NCBI GenBank assembly: GCA_964533185.1
Contig: CAZHLD010000001.1
Coordinates: 124,001 to 188,000, forward strand
Origin: CAZHLD01 sp964533185
GTDB lineage: Bacteria > Acidobacteriota > Terriglobia > Acidiferrales > UBA7541
Reading direction: 5' to 3'
Length of the DNA stretch: 64,000 bases
Position 1 is the first letter of the stretch, and the number at the start of each line of letters is the position of its first letter. This document shows positions 51,454-59,064 of this stretch, one piece after another. The notes under the pieces are model-generated. The model was not told the DNA's origin. It was given only the letters and a program-made list of their open reading frames with translations, and made no database searches. The position numbers were made by a program, and so were the translations under genes.

Positions 51454-52713
51454 ATGCGCATCCACCTCGGCGAAAACGCGCGGATGGCTCTCACCACCCT
51501 TCGCGAAAACAAGCTCCGCTCTTTTCTGACCGTCATTGGTGTCGTCATTGGCATCACCGCCCTGATCTCGGTCGCCTCCATCCTCGTCGGCCTCGACCGC
51601 GACATCCGCGGCTACCTCGAAGACTTCGGCACCAACACCCTGTTCATCTTCAAGTTCGATCCCGGCATCCGCACCACACGCCTCACCTCCGAGGAACGCA
51701 CCCGCAAGCCCCTCACCCTCGAAGACGCCCAGGCCATTGTCGAATTCTGCCCATCGGTCCGCCGCGTCTCCGTCGAAGTATTCCCCCGTATCAACTTCTT
51801 TGGTCGCAGCGTTCCACCCAGCGCCCGTTACAAGGGCAAAGAGGTCTACAACGTCAATCACACCGGCGGCATTCCCGACTATGAGTTCGTCTACAACGCC
51901 AACATTCACAGCGGCCGCTTTTTCACAGAGGCGGAGAATCTTCATCGCTCCGATGTCGCCGTTGTCGGCTATGACCTCGCCGAGGGCCTCTTCCCCGGCG
52001 AAGACCCCATCGGCAAACCCATCCTCGTTGGCGGCGTTTCCTACCAGGTCATCGGTGTCCTCGAAAAGCGCAAGGGCCAGTTCTTCCACGACGATTCCTC
52101 CGACAAGGAAGTTCTGGTCCCCTATCAGACTTACCGCAAGCACCATCCGGCCGACGACGAACATTTCATCGGCGCCGAGGCCTACCCGGGCCGCCTGGCC
52201 GCCGCCGAAGATGAAATCCGCGGCCTCTTGCGCCGCCGCCGCAACGCCCCTTTCAACAAGCCTGACAACTTCGGCATCTCCAGCGCCCAGCAAATTGCCA
52301 CCCAGTTCCGCCAGATCATGGGCTCCATAGCTCTTTTGATTGCTGTCCTCAGCTCCATCGGACTCCTCGTCGGCGGCGTCGGCGTGATGAACATCATGCT
52401 CATGTCCGTCACTCAACGCACCCGCGAAATCGGCGTTCGCAAAGCCATCGGCGCGCGCCGCAGCGACGTCATCTGGCAATTCCTCACCGAGGCGATGACT
52501 CTCACTGGCCTCGGCGGCGTCATCGGCGTCCTGCTCGGTGTTGGGATCAGCCTGCTCATCAACGCCCTCGTGCCTGGCCTCCCCTCTTCCGTCCCTATCT
52601 GGGCCGTCATTCTCGGCGTCGCCGTCTCCATGGCCGTCGGCCTTTTCTTCGGCATGTACCCCGCCGTCAAAGCCGCCCGCCTCGACCCCGTCGATGCCCT
52701 CCGCTACGAGTAA
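51454..52713 (+). CDS. MacB/FtsX-type ABC transporter permease (second)
   Basis: About 419 residues. The start MRIHLGENARMALTTLRENKLRS has an AAGGA box; the open frame begins earlier but that part overlaps the upstream permease in another frame. The layout repeats that of the first permease (N-terminal helix, periplasmic domain, FtsX helices), with RTREIGVRKAIGARRSDVIW. The two may form a heterodimer. An ATPase subunit (MacB-like ATP-binding protein) must be encoded elsewhere. Confidence 0.9.
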   Translation: MRIHLGENARMALTTLRENKLRSFLTVIGVVIGITALISVASILVGLDRDIRGYLEDFGTNTLFIFKFDPGIRTTRLTSEERTRKPLTLEDAQAIVEFCPSVRRVSVEVFPRINFFGRSVPPSARYKGKEVYNVNHTGGIPDYEFVYNANIHSGRFFTEAENLHRSDVAVVGYDLAEGLFPGEDPIGKPILVGGVSYQVIGVLEKRKGQFFHDDSSDKEVLVPYQTYRKHHPADDEHFIGAEAYPGRLAAAEDEIRGLLRRRRNAPFNKPDNFGISSAQQIATQFRQIMGSIALLIAVLSSIGLLVGGVGVMNIMLMSVTQRTREIGVRKAIGARRSDVIWQFLTEAMTLTGLGGVIGVLLGVGISLLINALVPGLPSSVPIWAVILGVAVSMAVGLFFGMYPAVKAARLDPVDALRYE

Positions 52714-53163
52714 CCACCTGTCTGGTCTTCGGGCTTGCCCCCGGGCATACCCGGTGTTGGGGTGCGTCTTTAGACCGCCCCTCTCCCGCTCTCATCCTGC
52801 CCCCACCCGATCATGATGCGCCATGGATCTCAACCTGCACCGCCTGCAACCACGTTTCACAATCATGGGTAGTGACTCAGTTTGGTCCTAAATGAAAGAA
52901 GGGAACCAGACCCAGCCGCTGGTTCCCTACTCGCTTTACCTCACCGCGATACCAAAGGTTCTAATTCACCCCTATTGCTCTCTAGCGGGCTAGTCGCCAA
53001 AGTTAGTTTCGCGCCTTGGGCCTGTGATTATCCCCGCTGTTCAGTAGGGGGTAAGGCGACGGTCAGCTTTGTAATCAGGGATACGGCACCTCCTACGACC
53101 CTACTGTAAGCGTAGCACACCCAGAGTCCGGTAGTGCCTCGATCTGGCTGGAGTCGACCAGTT
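52714..53163. other. Low-GC intergenic region beyond hicA
   Basis: This 450-bp region has lower GC than the surrounding DNA and no convincing protein frame. It holds the hairpin at 52900-52928. Nothing matches tmRNA or 6S RNA on reading by eye. It may be the edge of an acquired islet that includes hicBA. Confidence 0.4.
52900..52928 (-). terminator. Perfect hairpin, possible terminator of the hicBA transcript
   Basis: AGGGAACCAG (52900-52909) pairs with CTGGTTCCCT (52919-52928) around a 9-nt loop. On the minus strand the sequence TCTTTCATTT follows, a weak T-tract. It could also be part of an unrecognised structured RNA. Confidence 0.4.
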
Positions 53164-53409
53164 TCAAGAAAGTGCTTCGTAGAATTCCTTCTTGCTGTTG
53201 CCAGATTGCCTCATCATGCTTTTGATTAGGTCTTTGCAAAACTCCCGCATAGACATGTCAATCGTTACCAACGCCCTAAGACGGTCTTTATCGTCTGCTG
53301 GCCGCTCCCAATGGGCGTGCGAACCGTTTTGTCTTTTGAAGGAAAACCCTAGATTCTTTAGAATATTGACGACATCACAGGGCTTGAGAGGAGGATAGCG
53401 CCGACCCAT
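53164..53409 (-). CDS. hicA: HicA-type toxin (mRNA interferase)
   Basis: An 81-residue protein with the dsRBD-like HicA fold. KPCDVVNILKNLGFSFKRQ precedes GSHAHWERP, where the catalytic His lies, and MREFCKDLIKSMMRQSGNSK is the usual C-terminal helix. HicA toxins cut mRNA. The gene follows the HicB-like antitoxin gene with an 18-bp gap, so they are probably one operon. GC content is clearly lower than in the flanking genes, suggesting horizontal transfer. Confidence 0.88.
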   Translation of the reverse strand: MGRRYPPLKPCDVVNILKNLGFSFKRQNGSHAHWERPADDKDRLRALVTIDMSMREFCKDLIKSMMRQSGNSKKEFYEALS

Positions 53410-53427
53410 CCTGCAAATAGTAGCAGA

Positions 53428-53865
53428 TTAACAATGAGAGAGATATCGCTTTACTAATTCTGGAGTTGCTGGAAGGAAGTGCTTCCCGTGAAGACCACGA
53501 ATGCGCGACGAAAACCAACACTTCAACTTGTGGTAGTAGTAGCGCAGACGATGGCTAAGAGGGGAAAGGCGCAAAACAAGTCCCTTTGTAGATTCTCCCT
53601 CAAATGCGACTTCCAAGTAACCATGCATTGATTCCTGAAGCTTGCCAATGGCTGCTTCGAGGGTATCGCCCTGTGAGAGCAAGTCCAGATCAACACACTC
53701 CGCGATATAAGAATTTGATCCTGAAAGATACCAATAACAGCGTAGAGGTCTTTCCTCTCCACAATGGGCACAGATTAGAATGGGTAGACGAATCAGCGGA
53801 GAGCCGCACTCCGGGCAGTGCTTGACTTCACGAACGGAATTAGACAAGGTTCCCGTAGTTTCCAT
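53428..53865 (-). CDS. hicB: HicB-like antitoxin with an N-terminal zinc ribbon
   Basis: A 145-residue protein. Residues about 17-36 carry paired knuckles, HCPECGS and CAHCGEE, a zinc ribbon. A HicB-type partial RNase H fold follows (YWYLSGSNSYIAECVDLDLLSQGDTLEAAIGKL, then ESMHGYLEVAFEG; read as separate blocks). The C-terminal part (SHRLRYYYHKLKCWFSSRI) is basic and lacks an obvious ribbon-helix-helix or HTH. The usual order is hicA-hicB; here hicB comes first. It would neutralise HicA and perhaps autoregulate the operon through the zinc ribbon or the basic tail. Confidence 0.75.
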   Translation of the reverse strand: METTGTLSNSVREVKHCPECGSPLIRLPILICAHCGEERPLRCYWYLSGSNSYIAECVDLDLLSQGDTLEAAIGKLQESMHGYLEVAFEGESTKGLVLRLSPLSHRLRYYYHKLKCWFSSRIRGLHGKHFLPATPELVKRYLSHC

Positions 53866-54053
53866 GGCCCTGTCTGAGCATCCTTCACTGCTTGCACGTG
53901 AAAGTATATCTCAATTCGATGGCATCTTTCTATGATTTTTCTTGAACGTAAGCTACAGAAGAGAAAGGATTTCTTCCATTGCCCAAACATGGTCATTTAC
54001 CAATCTTGTACCGCCTTGTGCCCCACAGAACCCTGCTGTACTCTGAATCCGAC

Positions 54054-54383
54054 ATGGACGAACAAGTGTTCCGCAAACACTGCGACGCCGCGCTGGACTC
54101 TCTTCGCCGCCGCCTCCTCGACCTCGGTGACCAGCACGGCTTCGAAGTCGAAGGTCAGGGCGATAAGCTCGAGCTCCTCTTCGAAGAGCCCTCAGAGGCC
54201 CGGTTTGTCATCAGCCCAAATGCACCCGTCCGCCAAATCTGGATTTCCGCCCTTTCCACCAGCTTCAAGCTGGCCTGGTCGGACTCAGGTGGCGCCTTTG
54301 TCCTCGAAAAAACGGGCGAGACTCTCCCTCAAGTCATGAGTGGAATCCTCTCAAAGCAACTCGGCATCTCAATTACTGTTTGA
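54054..54383 (+). CDS. cyaY: Iron donor protein CyaY (frataxin)
   Basis: A 109-residue frataxin-family protein. The start at MDEQVFRKHCDAALDSLRR gives the normal length; the longer frame adds an unrelated leader. Family blocks are the acidic first helix, LELLFEEPSEARFVIS (beta), APVRQIWISALSTSFKLAW with the invariant Trp, and a C-terminal helix ending LGISITV. It binds iron and modulates iron-sulphur cluster assembly. It lies alone between the hicBA islet and the DsbD-alpha-like gene. Confidence 0.88.
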   Translation: MDEQVFRKHCDAALDSLRRRLLDLGDQHGFEVEGQGDKLELLFEEPSEARFVISPNAPVRQIWISALSTSFKLAWSDSGGAFVLEKTGETLPQVMSGILSKQLGISITV

Positions 54384-54447
54384 GTGAAGGGCGATCTGGG
54401 TTGGATTAGATTCTCAATTGAGGTTGGTTCTTTCAGGAATGCTTCAA

Positions 54448-55017
54448 ATGATCAAGCGGCGCCCGCAGCTCTTCTTTGCAATTCTTTTCCTGATCCTCCT
54501 CAGCCTGCCGTCCGCCGTCTCGGCTCAATCTGACTCTCTCCCCCGCGCAAATACCGTTGTTAAGCCGCAGGCCTACGTCTCTCTGGCTCCTGTCCCTCGC
54601 GCTCGCACGTTTGAAGTTGCCGTCGTCAGCGAAATCCTCCCCGGCTTCCACGTCAACTCCAACCCCGCCTCGCAGGACTACCTCATCCCCACCCAGGTCA
54701 CCGCCGCTCTTCCCGCCGGCTTCCGCATCCTCGCCACCACCTACCCGCCCGGCGTCCTGCGCAAGTTCAAGTTCTCTCCTGTCCAACTCTCTGTCTACGA
54801 AGGCAAGTTCACCGTTCGTCTTCGCCTCGCCGCCGCTGCCGACGCCCCGCTCGGCCCCCAGAAAATCCCGCTCGTCCTCCGCTACCAGGCCTGCAACGAC
54901 GAAGCCTGCCTTCCGCCCGTCAAGCTCCCCGTCGTCGCCGAATTCGAACTCGCCCCCACTGGCTCCAAAGCCCTCCCCGCCAACCCCTCCATCTTCCACC
55001 CCGCTTCACCCAGGTAG
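54448..55017 (+). CDS. DsbD N-terminal (alpha) domain-like periplasmic protein
   Basis: About 189 residues. The start MIKRRPQLFFAILF has an AGGA box 9 nt upstream and gives a clear signal peptide ending SAVSAQ; an earlier TTG or ATG is possible. The mature part is an immunoglobulin-like domain with the diagnostic YQACNDEACLPP near its end, which carries the redox-active Cys pair of DsbD alpha. Without a transmembrane beta domain it could act as an acceptor for CcdA-type electron transfer. CcdA and a TlpA-like protein are encoded about 6 kb away. Confidence 0.88.
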   Translation: MIKRRPQLFFAILFLILLSLPSAVSAQSDSLPRANTVVKPQAYVSLAPVPRARTFEVAVVSEILPGFHVNSNPASQDYLIPTQVTAALPAGFRILATTYPPGVLRKFKFSPVQLSVYEGKFTVRLRLAAAADAPLGPQKIPLVLRYQACNDEACLPPVKLPVVAEFELAPTGSKALPANPSIFHPASPR

Positions 55018-55056
55018 TTTCTTTCTCTTCTCTCTTGGGTGCGAGGACTTTACGTT

Positions 55057-55099
55057 GAGATCCTTCGCGTCCCGACCTGGTCGGGACGCTCAGCATGAC
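55057..55099 (-). repeat. Family A hairpin repeat, copy A9, reverse orientation
   Basis: Its core is a perfect CGTCCCGACC/GGTCGGGACG stem. It is oriented opposite to A1-A8 and lies exactly where plus-strand composition changes from C-rich to G-rich. Confidence 0.7.
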
Positions 55100-55139
55100 G
55101 CATACAAAGGAAGGGCGGGGGAGAGGTGAACGGTAAGTA

Positions 55140-56453
55140 TTGCGGAAACGGGATGATTGGTTATACTGCACGGTTCATCTGAGTTCCCTGATAGCACGAG
55201 ACAGTTCAGAGAAATATGAAGGTCGGCGGCGAGACCAGCCGCGGCGGCGACCGAGGAAGGTCAAACTGCACGCACGGAAAGATCACGGCGAGGTACGCGA
55301 GGGCCACGGGGTCGTTGCGGTGGTGGGCGGGTCAGCGGCAGGTTTTTATACGGCCGGGCTGCTGGCGCGCGCGGGGCGAGACGTGCGCGTGCTGGAACGG
55401 GCCGAGGAACTGTCGCCGGCGGCGCGGACGCTGATTGTCACCAGCCGGATGCGGGAGATGCTGGGCGCGGCGGGTGAAGGCGCGGTGGTGAACGAGATCC
55501 AGCGATTTGAGCTGTTCACTGACGGCCGGGCGGCGACAGTGGCGCTGGCGACGCCGGACCTGATCATCGAACGGGCGAAGCTGATCCGGGGTTTGGCCGA
55601 GCAGGCACAGGCGGCCGGGGCGAATGTCGAACTGGGGCGAAGGTTCCTGAAGCTCGAGCCAAATGGACACGGGCTGGCGCTGGCGGTGGAGCGGAGCCGC
55701 GACGGCGCGCAGGAGGAGTTGCGGGCGGAGACCGTTGTGGGCGCTGACGGCGCGGTGAGCCGGGTAGCGCAAGCGGCGGGCTGGCCGCGTCAGGAGACGG
55801 TGCCGCTGGTGCAGGCGATTGTGCGGCTGCCGGCGGAATACCCGGCGAAGACCGTGCGGGTGTGGTTTGTGCCGGAGGACACGCCGTATTTTTACTGGCT
55901 GATCCCGGAGTCGGAGTCGCAGGGCGCGCTGGGCTTGATCGGCGAAGACGGAAAAGAGACGCGGCGCTGCCTAGAACGGTTCCTGGAGAGGAAGGGATAC
56001 ACGGCGCTCGGTTATCAAGGCGCGCGGATTCCGGCGTACACGGGATGGGTGCCGGTGGAGCGGCGCGTGGGGAACGGGCGCGTGTACCTGGTGGGAGACG
56101 CGGCCGGACAAGTGAAGGTAACGACGGTGGGCGGGATCGTGACCGGCTTCCGCGGGGCGCTGGGCGTGGCGCAGGCGATCCTGAACGGCGGACGGAGCCG
56201 GGAGTTGGGACGGCTGCGGCGAGAGCTCAACCTGCACCTGCTGATCCGCAAAGCAATCCACCAGTTCGAGCAGCAGGACTACAGCCGTCTGGTGGATTTG
56301 CTGAATGATGCGGCGCGGGAGTCGCTGGGCGTGCACTCGCGGGATGAGGCGGGGCGCGTGCTGTGGAACATCTGCAAGAGCCAGCCGCGGCTGCTGCTGA
56401 TGGGTCTGCGGGGATTGATGACGCGGGGAACAGTGTTGCGAACGAAGACGTGA
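55140..56453 (+). CDS. FAD-dependent oxidoreductase, geranylgeranyl-reductase-like
   Basis: A 437-residue frame. The FAD motif VAVVGGSAAGFYTAGLLARAG begins only at about residue 60, and the preceding segment (from a TTG at 55140) is basic and not family-like, so the true start is uncertain; no ATG occurs in frame. Further blocks are VGADGAVSRVAQAAG, FYWLIPESESQGALG and YLVGDAAGQVKVTTVGGI, typical of the GGR/halogenase-like group that reduces isoprenoid or lipid substrates. The C-terminus is helical. It is the first gene on the G-rich side of the composition switch. Confidence 0.82.
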   Translation: MRKRDDWLYCTVHLSSLIARDSSEKYEGRRRDQPRRRPRKVKLHARKDHGEVREGHGVVAVVGGSAAGFYTAGLLARAGRDVRVLERAEELSPAARTLIVTSRMREMLGAAGEGAVVNEIQRFELFTDGRAATVALATPDLIIERAKLIRGLAEQAQAAGANVELGRRFLKLEPNGHGLALAVERSRDGAQEELRAETVVGADGAVSRVAQAAGWPRQETVPLVQAIVRLPAEYPAKTVRVWFVPEDTPYFYWLIPESESQGALGLIGEDGKETRRCLERFLERKGYTALGYQGARIPAYTGWVPVERRVGNGRVYLVGDAAGQVKVTTVGGIVTGFRGALGVAQAILNGGRSRELGRLRRELNLHLLIRKAIHQFEQQDYSRLVDLLNDAARESLGVHSRDEAGRVLWNICKSQPRLLLMGLRGLMTRGTVLRTKT

Positions 56454-56549
56454 AGTGAAGAATGAACGGCGTGGCGCGATCCCACCTTTGGGGCAAGAAA
56501 CGCCAAATCCAATTCAAGAGTCGAGTGAATGCGGCAGTAGGGAGGCTGA

Positions 56550-57032
56550 ATGAGGCCGGTTGGTTTCGACAAGCGAGCATATTCGCTGCGGGGGTTGGTG
56601 CTAGGTATCCTCCTTGTTCTCGCGATGGCATCCTGGTACGAATGGCTGCGTGGCCGCGGAGGATTCGTGCCCCCGATCTTGACTACGATTGCCAGCACAT
56701 TGATCATTGTTTCCAGTGAACACAAGCGGTATTTGTTCATTCTCAGCTTTAGGATGCTCGGCGCACTTGCGCTTATTGGTTTTTTCCGCGCCTTGGTAAC
56801 CGGCGAGCCCATCTTGCTGCCCCTCATTCTGGTCGGCGTCATTCTCTGTGGCATGATTCTTTTGGGAGCCCACCGCCGAGACAAGGAATGGCTTATGCAG
56901 GAGGACGGTCTTGCTGAAGGCAGTAGCTCCTTGGAACTAAATCTGCGCTCGGCGACCCCGCAACGTGGCGAGAAGGCTCAAGATTCTAGTTCTGAAAACC
57001 AGGCTCACCAGGACTCTAAGCCCAGGTCATGA
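56550..57032 (+). CDS. Uncharacterised small membrane protein
   Basis: A 160-residue protein with about four hydrophobic segments (GLVLGILLVLAMASWYEW; PPILTTIASTLIIVS; LFILSFRMLGALALIGF; LLPLILVGVILCGMILL) and a hydrophilic, Ser/Gln/Glu-rich C-terminal tail of about 50 residues. A GGAGG box lies 4-5 nt upstream of the ATG. No family is recognised. It lies between the flavoprotein and the carbamoyltransferase. Confidence 0.65.
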   Translation: MRPVGFDKRAYSLRGLVLGILLVLAMASWYEWLRGRGGFVPPILTTIASTLIIVSSEHKRYLFILSFRMLGALALIGFFRALVTGEPILLPLILVGVILCGMILLGAHRRDKEWLMQEDGLAEGSSSLELNLRSATPQRGEKAQDSSSENQAHQDSKPRS

Positions 57033-57152
57033 CGCCCTGTTCTTTCTTCTCGAAATTCTTGCCAAGTCAAGGTGGGATGGATCCGGATCGTTCCGGGAGG
57101 TACGCGGATTCTGTCTGGGTTTGCGGACGAAATAAGCAAAGGATCTAACATA

Positions 57153-57187
57153 GGGGACACGGGGGAGACAGAGGGCGCGGAGAAGAG
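57153..57187 (-). repeat. CTCTGCG-type repeat, copy B6, reverse orientation
   Basis: Purine-rich tract (GACACGGGGGAGACAGAGG-like) that is the reverse complement of the family B words. It also supplies the GGAG box upstream of the carbamoyltransferase start. Confidence 0.45.
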
Positions 57188-58921
57188 GTGAAGATACTTG
57201 GGATATCGGGGCTGGTGCATGATCCGGCGGCGGCGCTGCTGGCGGATGGGAGTGTTTGCGCGGCGATTGAAGAGGCCAAGCTGCAGCGGCAGCGGTCGCT
57301 GGACGGAATACCGCGAAAGGCAATCGCGTACTGTCAGGAGCAGTCGCGAACGAGTTGGCGAGAGATCGAGTGCATCGCGGTGGCCAGCCGGCCGCTGCAG
57401 AGCTGGTTGCGACAGGCGTGGCTGCGGACGCGGTTGACGCCGCTGGCGCCGGTGCCGAGCGGGTACTACCAGACGAAAGCGCTGGGGGAACTGGGACGCG
57501 AGCTGAACAACGACCGAATCCTGCGGGAGATGGGAGCGGGGCCGGGATGCAAAGTGGTGACGCGCGAACATCACCTGTGCCATGCGGCGAGCGCGTACTA
57601 CGCGTCGGCGGCGGACCGCGCGGTGGTGCTGACGCTCGATGAGCAGGGAGACGGATGGGCGGGGCTGGTGGCGCTTGGCGAAGGGACGCAACTGAAGAAA
57701 CTGGAGACGATCCCGTACCCGCACTCGGTGGGCTGGGTGTATTCGCAGGTGACCGACCTGCTGGGGTATGAGCCGAGGCGCTCAGAGCACAAAACGCAGT
57801 GGCTCTCGCTCGAAGGCGAGCCGGTGTTTGAAGAGCTGTTTGTGAACATGCTGCGGCGAGGAACGAGGCCAACGCCGCGGCTGGGACTGAAATACTTCAA
57901 CCGGGGGCTGGCGGGGAGGATTGCGTTTTCGAAAGAGTTCTACCGGGCGATTGGAGTGAAGCCCCCGGCGAGAGTGGGCGAGGCGCAGCAGGAAGCGCGG
58001 GAGGTGGTGCTCAACGAGGTGCTGCAGAAGCAGCTTGCGGCAAGCGTGCAAGCAGCATGCGCGCGAGTGGCGGCGGAGCTGGCGGAAGCGCACCGAAAGA
58101 AAACAGGAGCGAAATGGCTGTGCCTGGCCGGGGGAGTGTTCCTGAACCCGCTGATCGTGGCGGCGATGGAACAGAACACGGGGTATGAACACGTGTTCGT
58201 GCAGCCGGCTGCGGGAAACGAAGGGACGGCGCTGGGGTCGGCGTGGCTGGTGTGGCACGAAGTGCCGGGGCGGCCGCGGGTGGCGCCGATGGAGCACCTC
58301 TACTGGGGGCCGAGCTATTCGAATCAAGAGATCAAGCAGGTGCTGGACAACTGCAAGGCGGAGTACAGGTGGCTGGAAGGGGACGAGCAGAAGATCGAAG
58401 AGACGCTGCGGCTTGCCGAAGCGGGGAAGATTGTGGCGTGGTGCCAGGGCGCAGCGGAGTTTGGGCCGCGGGCGCTGGGGAACCGGAGCCTGCTGGCGTC
58501 GCCGTGGGCGCCGTACGTGAAGGAGAATTTGAACGAGTACGTGAAGCACCGGGAAGCGTTCCGGCCGTTTGCGATTGCGGTGCCGGCAGAGGAGAGCGGT
58601 CGGTATTTCCAGAGCACCCCGAATGCGCGGTTTATGGCGACGATTGCTACGGTGCGGGCGGAAGGGCGGAAACTGCTGGAAGGTTTTCTGCTGCCGGGCG
58701 AGCGGGTGCGGCTGCACGTGGTTGAGCAGGCGGCAAATCCGCTGCTGTGGCAACTGCTTCGAAGGTTCGGCGAGCGGGCACCGGCACCGATGCTGGTGAA
58801 CACGTCGTTTAACTTGTTCGGCGAGCCGCTGGTGCTGACGCCGCGGGACGCGGTGCGGAGCTATTTCTGCTCGGGGATCGATGCTTTGGTGATCGGAAAC
58901 TTTGTGCTACAAAAGAGCTAA
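57188..58921 (+). CDS. Carbamoyltransferase (NodU/CmcH family)
   Basis: A 577-residue protein starting at GTG. It opens with MKILGISGLVHDPAAALLADG and the EEAKLQRQRSLDGIP block, then EHHLCHAASAYY (metal-binding His pair), VLTLDEQGDGW, LCLAGGVFLNPL, and EFGPRALGNRSLLASPW, all marks of carbamoylphosphate-dependent O-carbamoyltransferases. The final domain holds FRPFAIAVPAE and PMLVNTSFNLFGEPLV. It would transfer a carbamoyl group to a sugar or secondary metabolite. It is followed by two UDP-sugar genes, so a cell-surface glycan is a likely target. Confidence 0.92.
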   Translation: MKILGISGLVHDPAAALLADGSVCAAIEEAKLQRQRSLDGIPRKAIAYCQEQSRTSWREIECIAVASRPLQSWLRQAWLRTRLTPLAPVPSGYYQTKALGELGRELNNDRILREMGAGPGCKVVTREHHLCHAASAYYASAADRAVVLTLDEQGDGWAGLVALGEGTQLKKLETIPYPHSVGWVYSQVTDLLGYEPRRSEHKTQWLSLEGEPVFEELFVNMLRRGTRPTPRLGLKYFNRGLAGRIAFSKEFYRAIGVKPPARVGEAQQEAREVVLNEVLQKQLAASVQAACARVAAELAEAHRKKTGAKWLCLAGGVFLNPLIVAAMEQNTGYEHVFVQPAAGNEGTALGSAWLVWHEVPGRPRVAPMEHLYWGPSYSNQEIKQVLDNCKAEYRWLEGDEQKIEETLRLAEAGKIVAWCQGAAEFGPRALGNRSLLASPWAPYVKENLNEYVKHREAFRPFAIAVPAEESGRYFQSTPNARFMATIATVRAEGRKLLEGFLLPGERVRLHVVEQAANPLLWQLLRRFGERAPAPMLVNTSFNLFGEPLVLTPRDAVRSYFCSGIDALVIGNFVLQKS

Positions 58922-59064
58922 CGTTCAACTTTTGGACACGGGCAAAGTGAGATGCCTCTTTTGCGGCGGCGCAGTGTAGGAGAGAATACAAGCTGGCTGA
59001 ATGGCGGAAAGAAAAGTCCGGAAGCCAGGGATCGTCCCCAAACTTACAAACGGAGAGGAACAAC

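Noticed and set aside
52714..53163. tmRNA or 6S RNA
   Set aside because: I found no tag-peptide frame, tRNA-like ends or long bubble hairpin; only an isolated stem-loop.
1..55000. GC skew caused simply by gene orientation
   Set aside because: Genes on both strands show the same plus-strand C excess in this part, so coding direction does not explain it.
55216..55434. ATG-started frame at the beginning of the flavoprotein gene
   Set aside because: It is in a different frame from the FAD motif and shows no family similarity; it does not solve the uncertain start of that gene.
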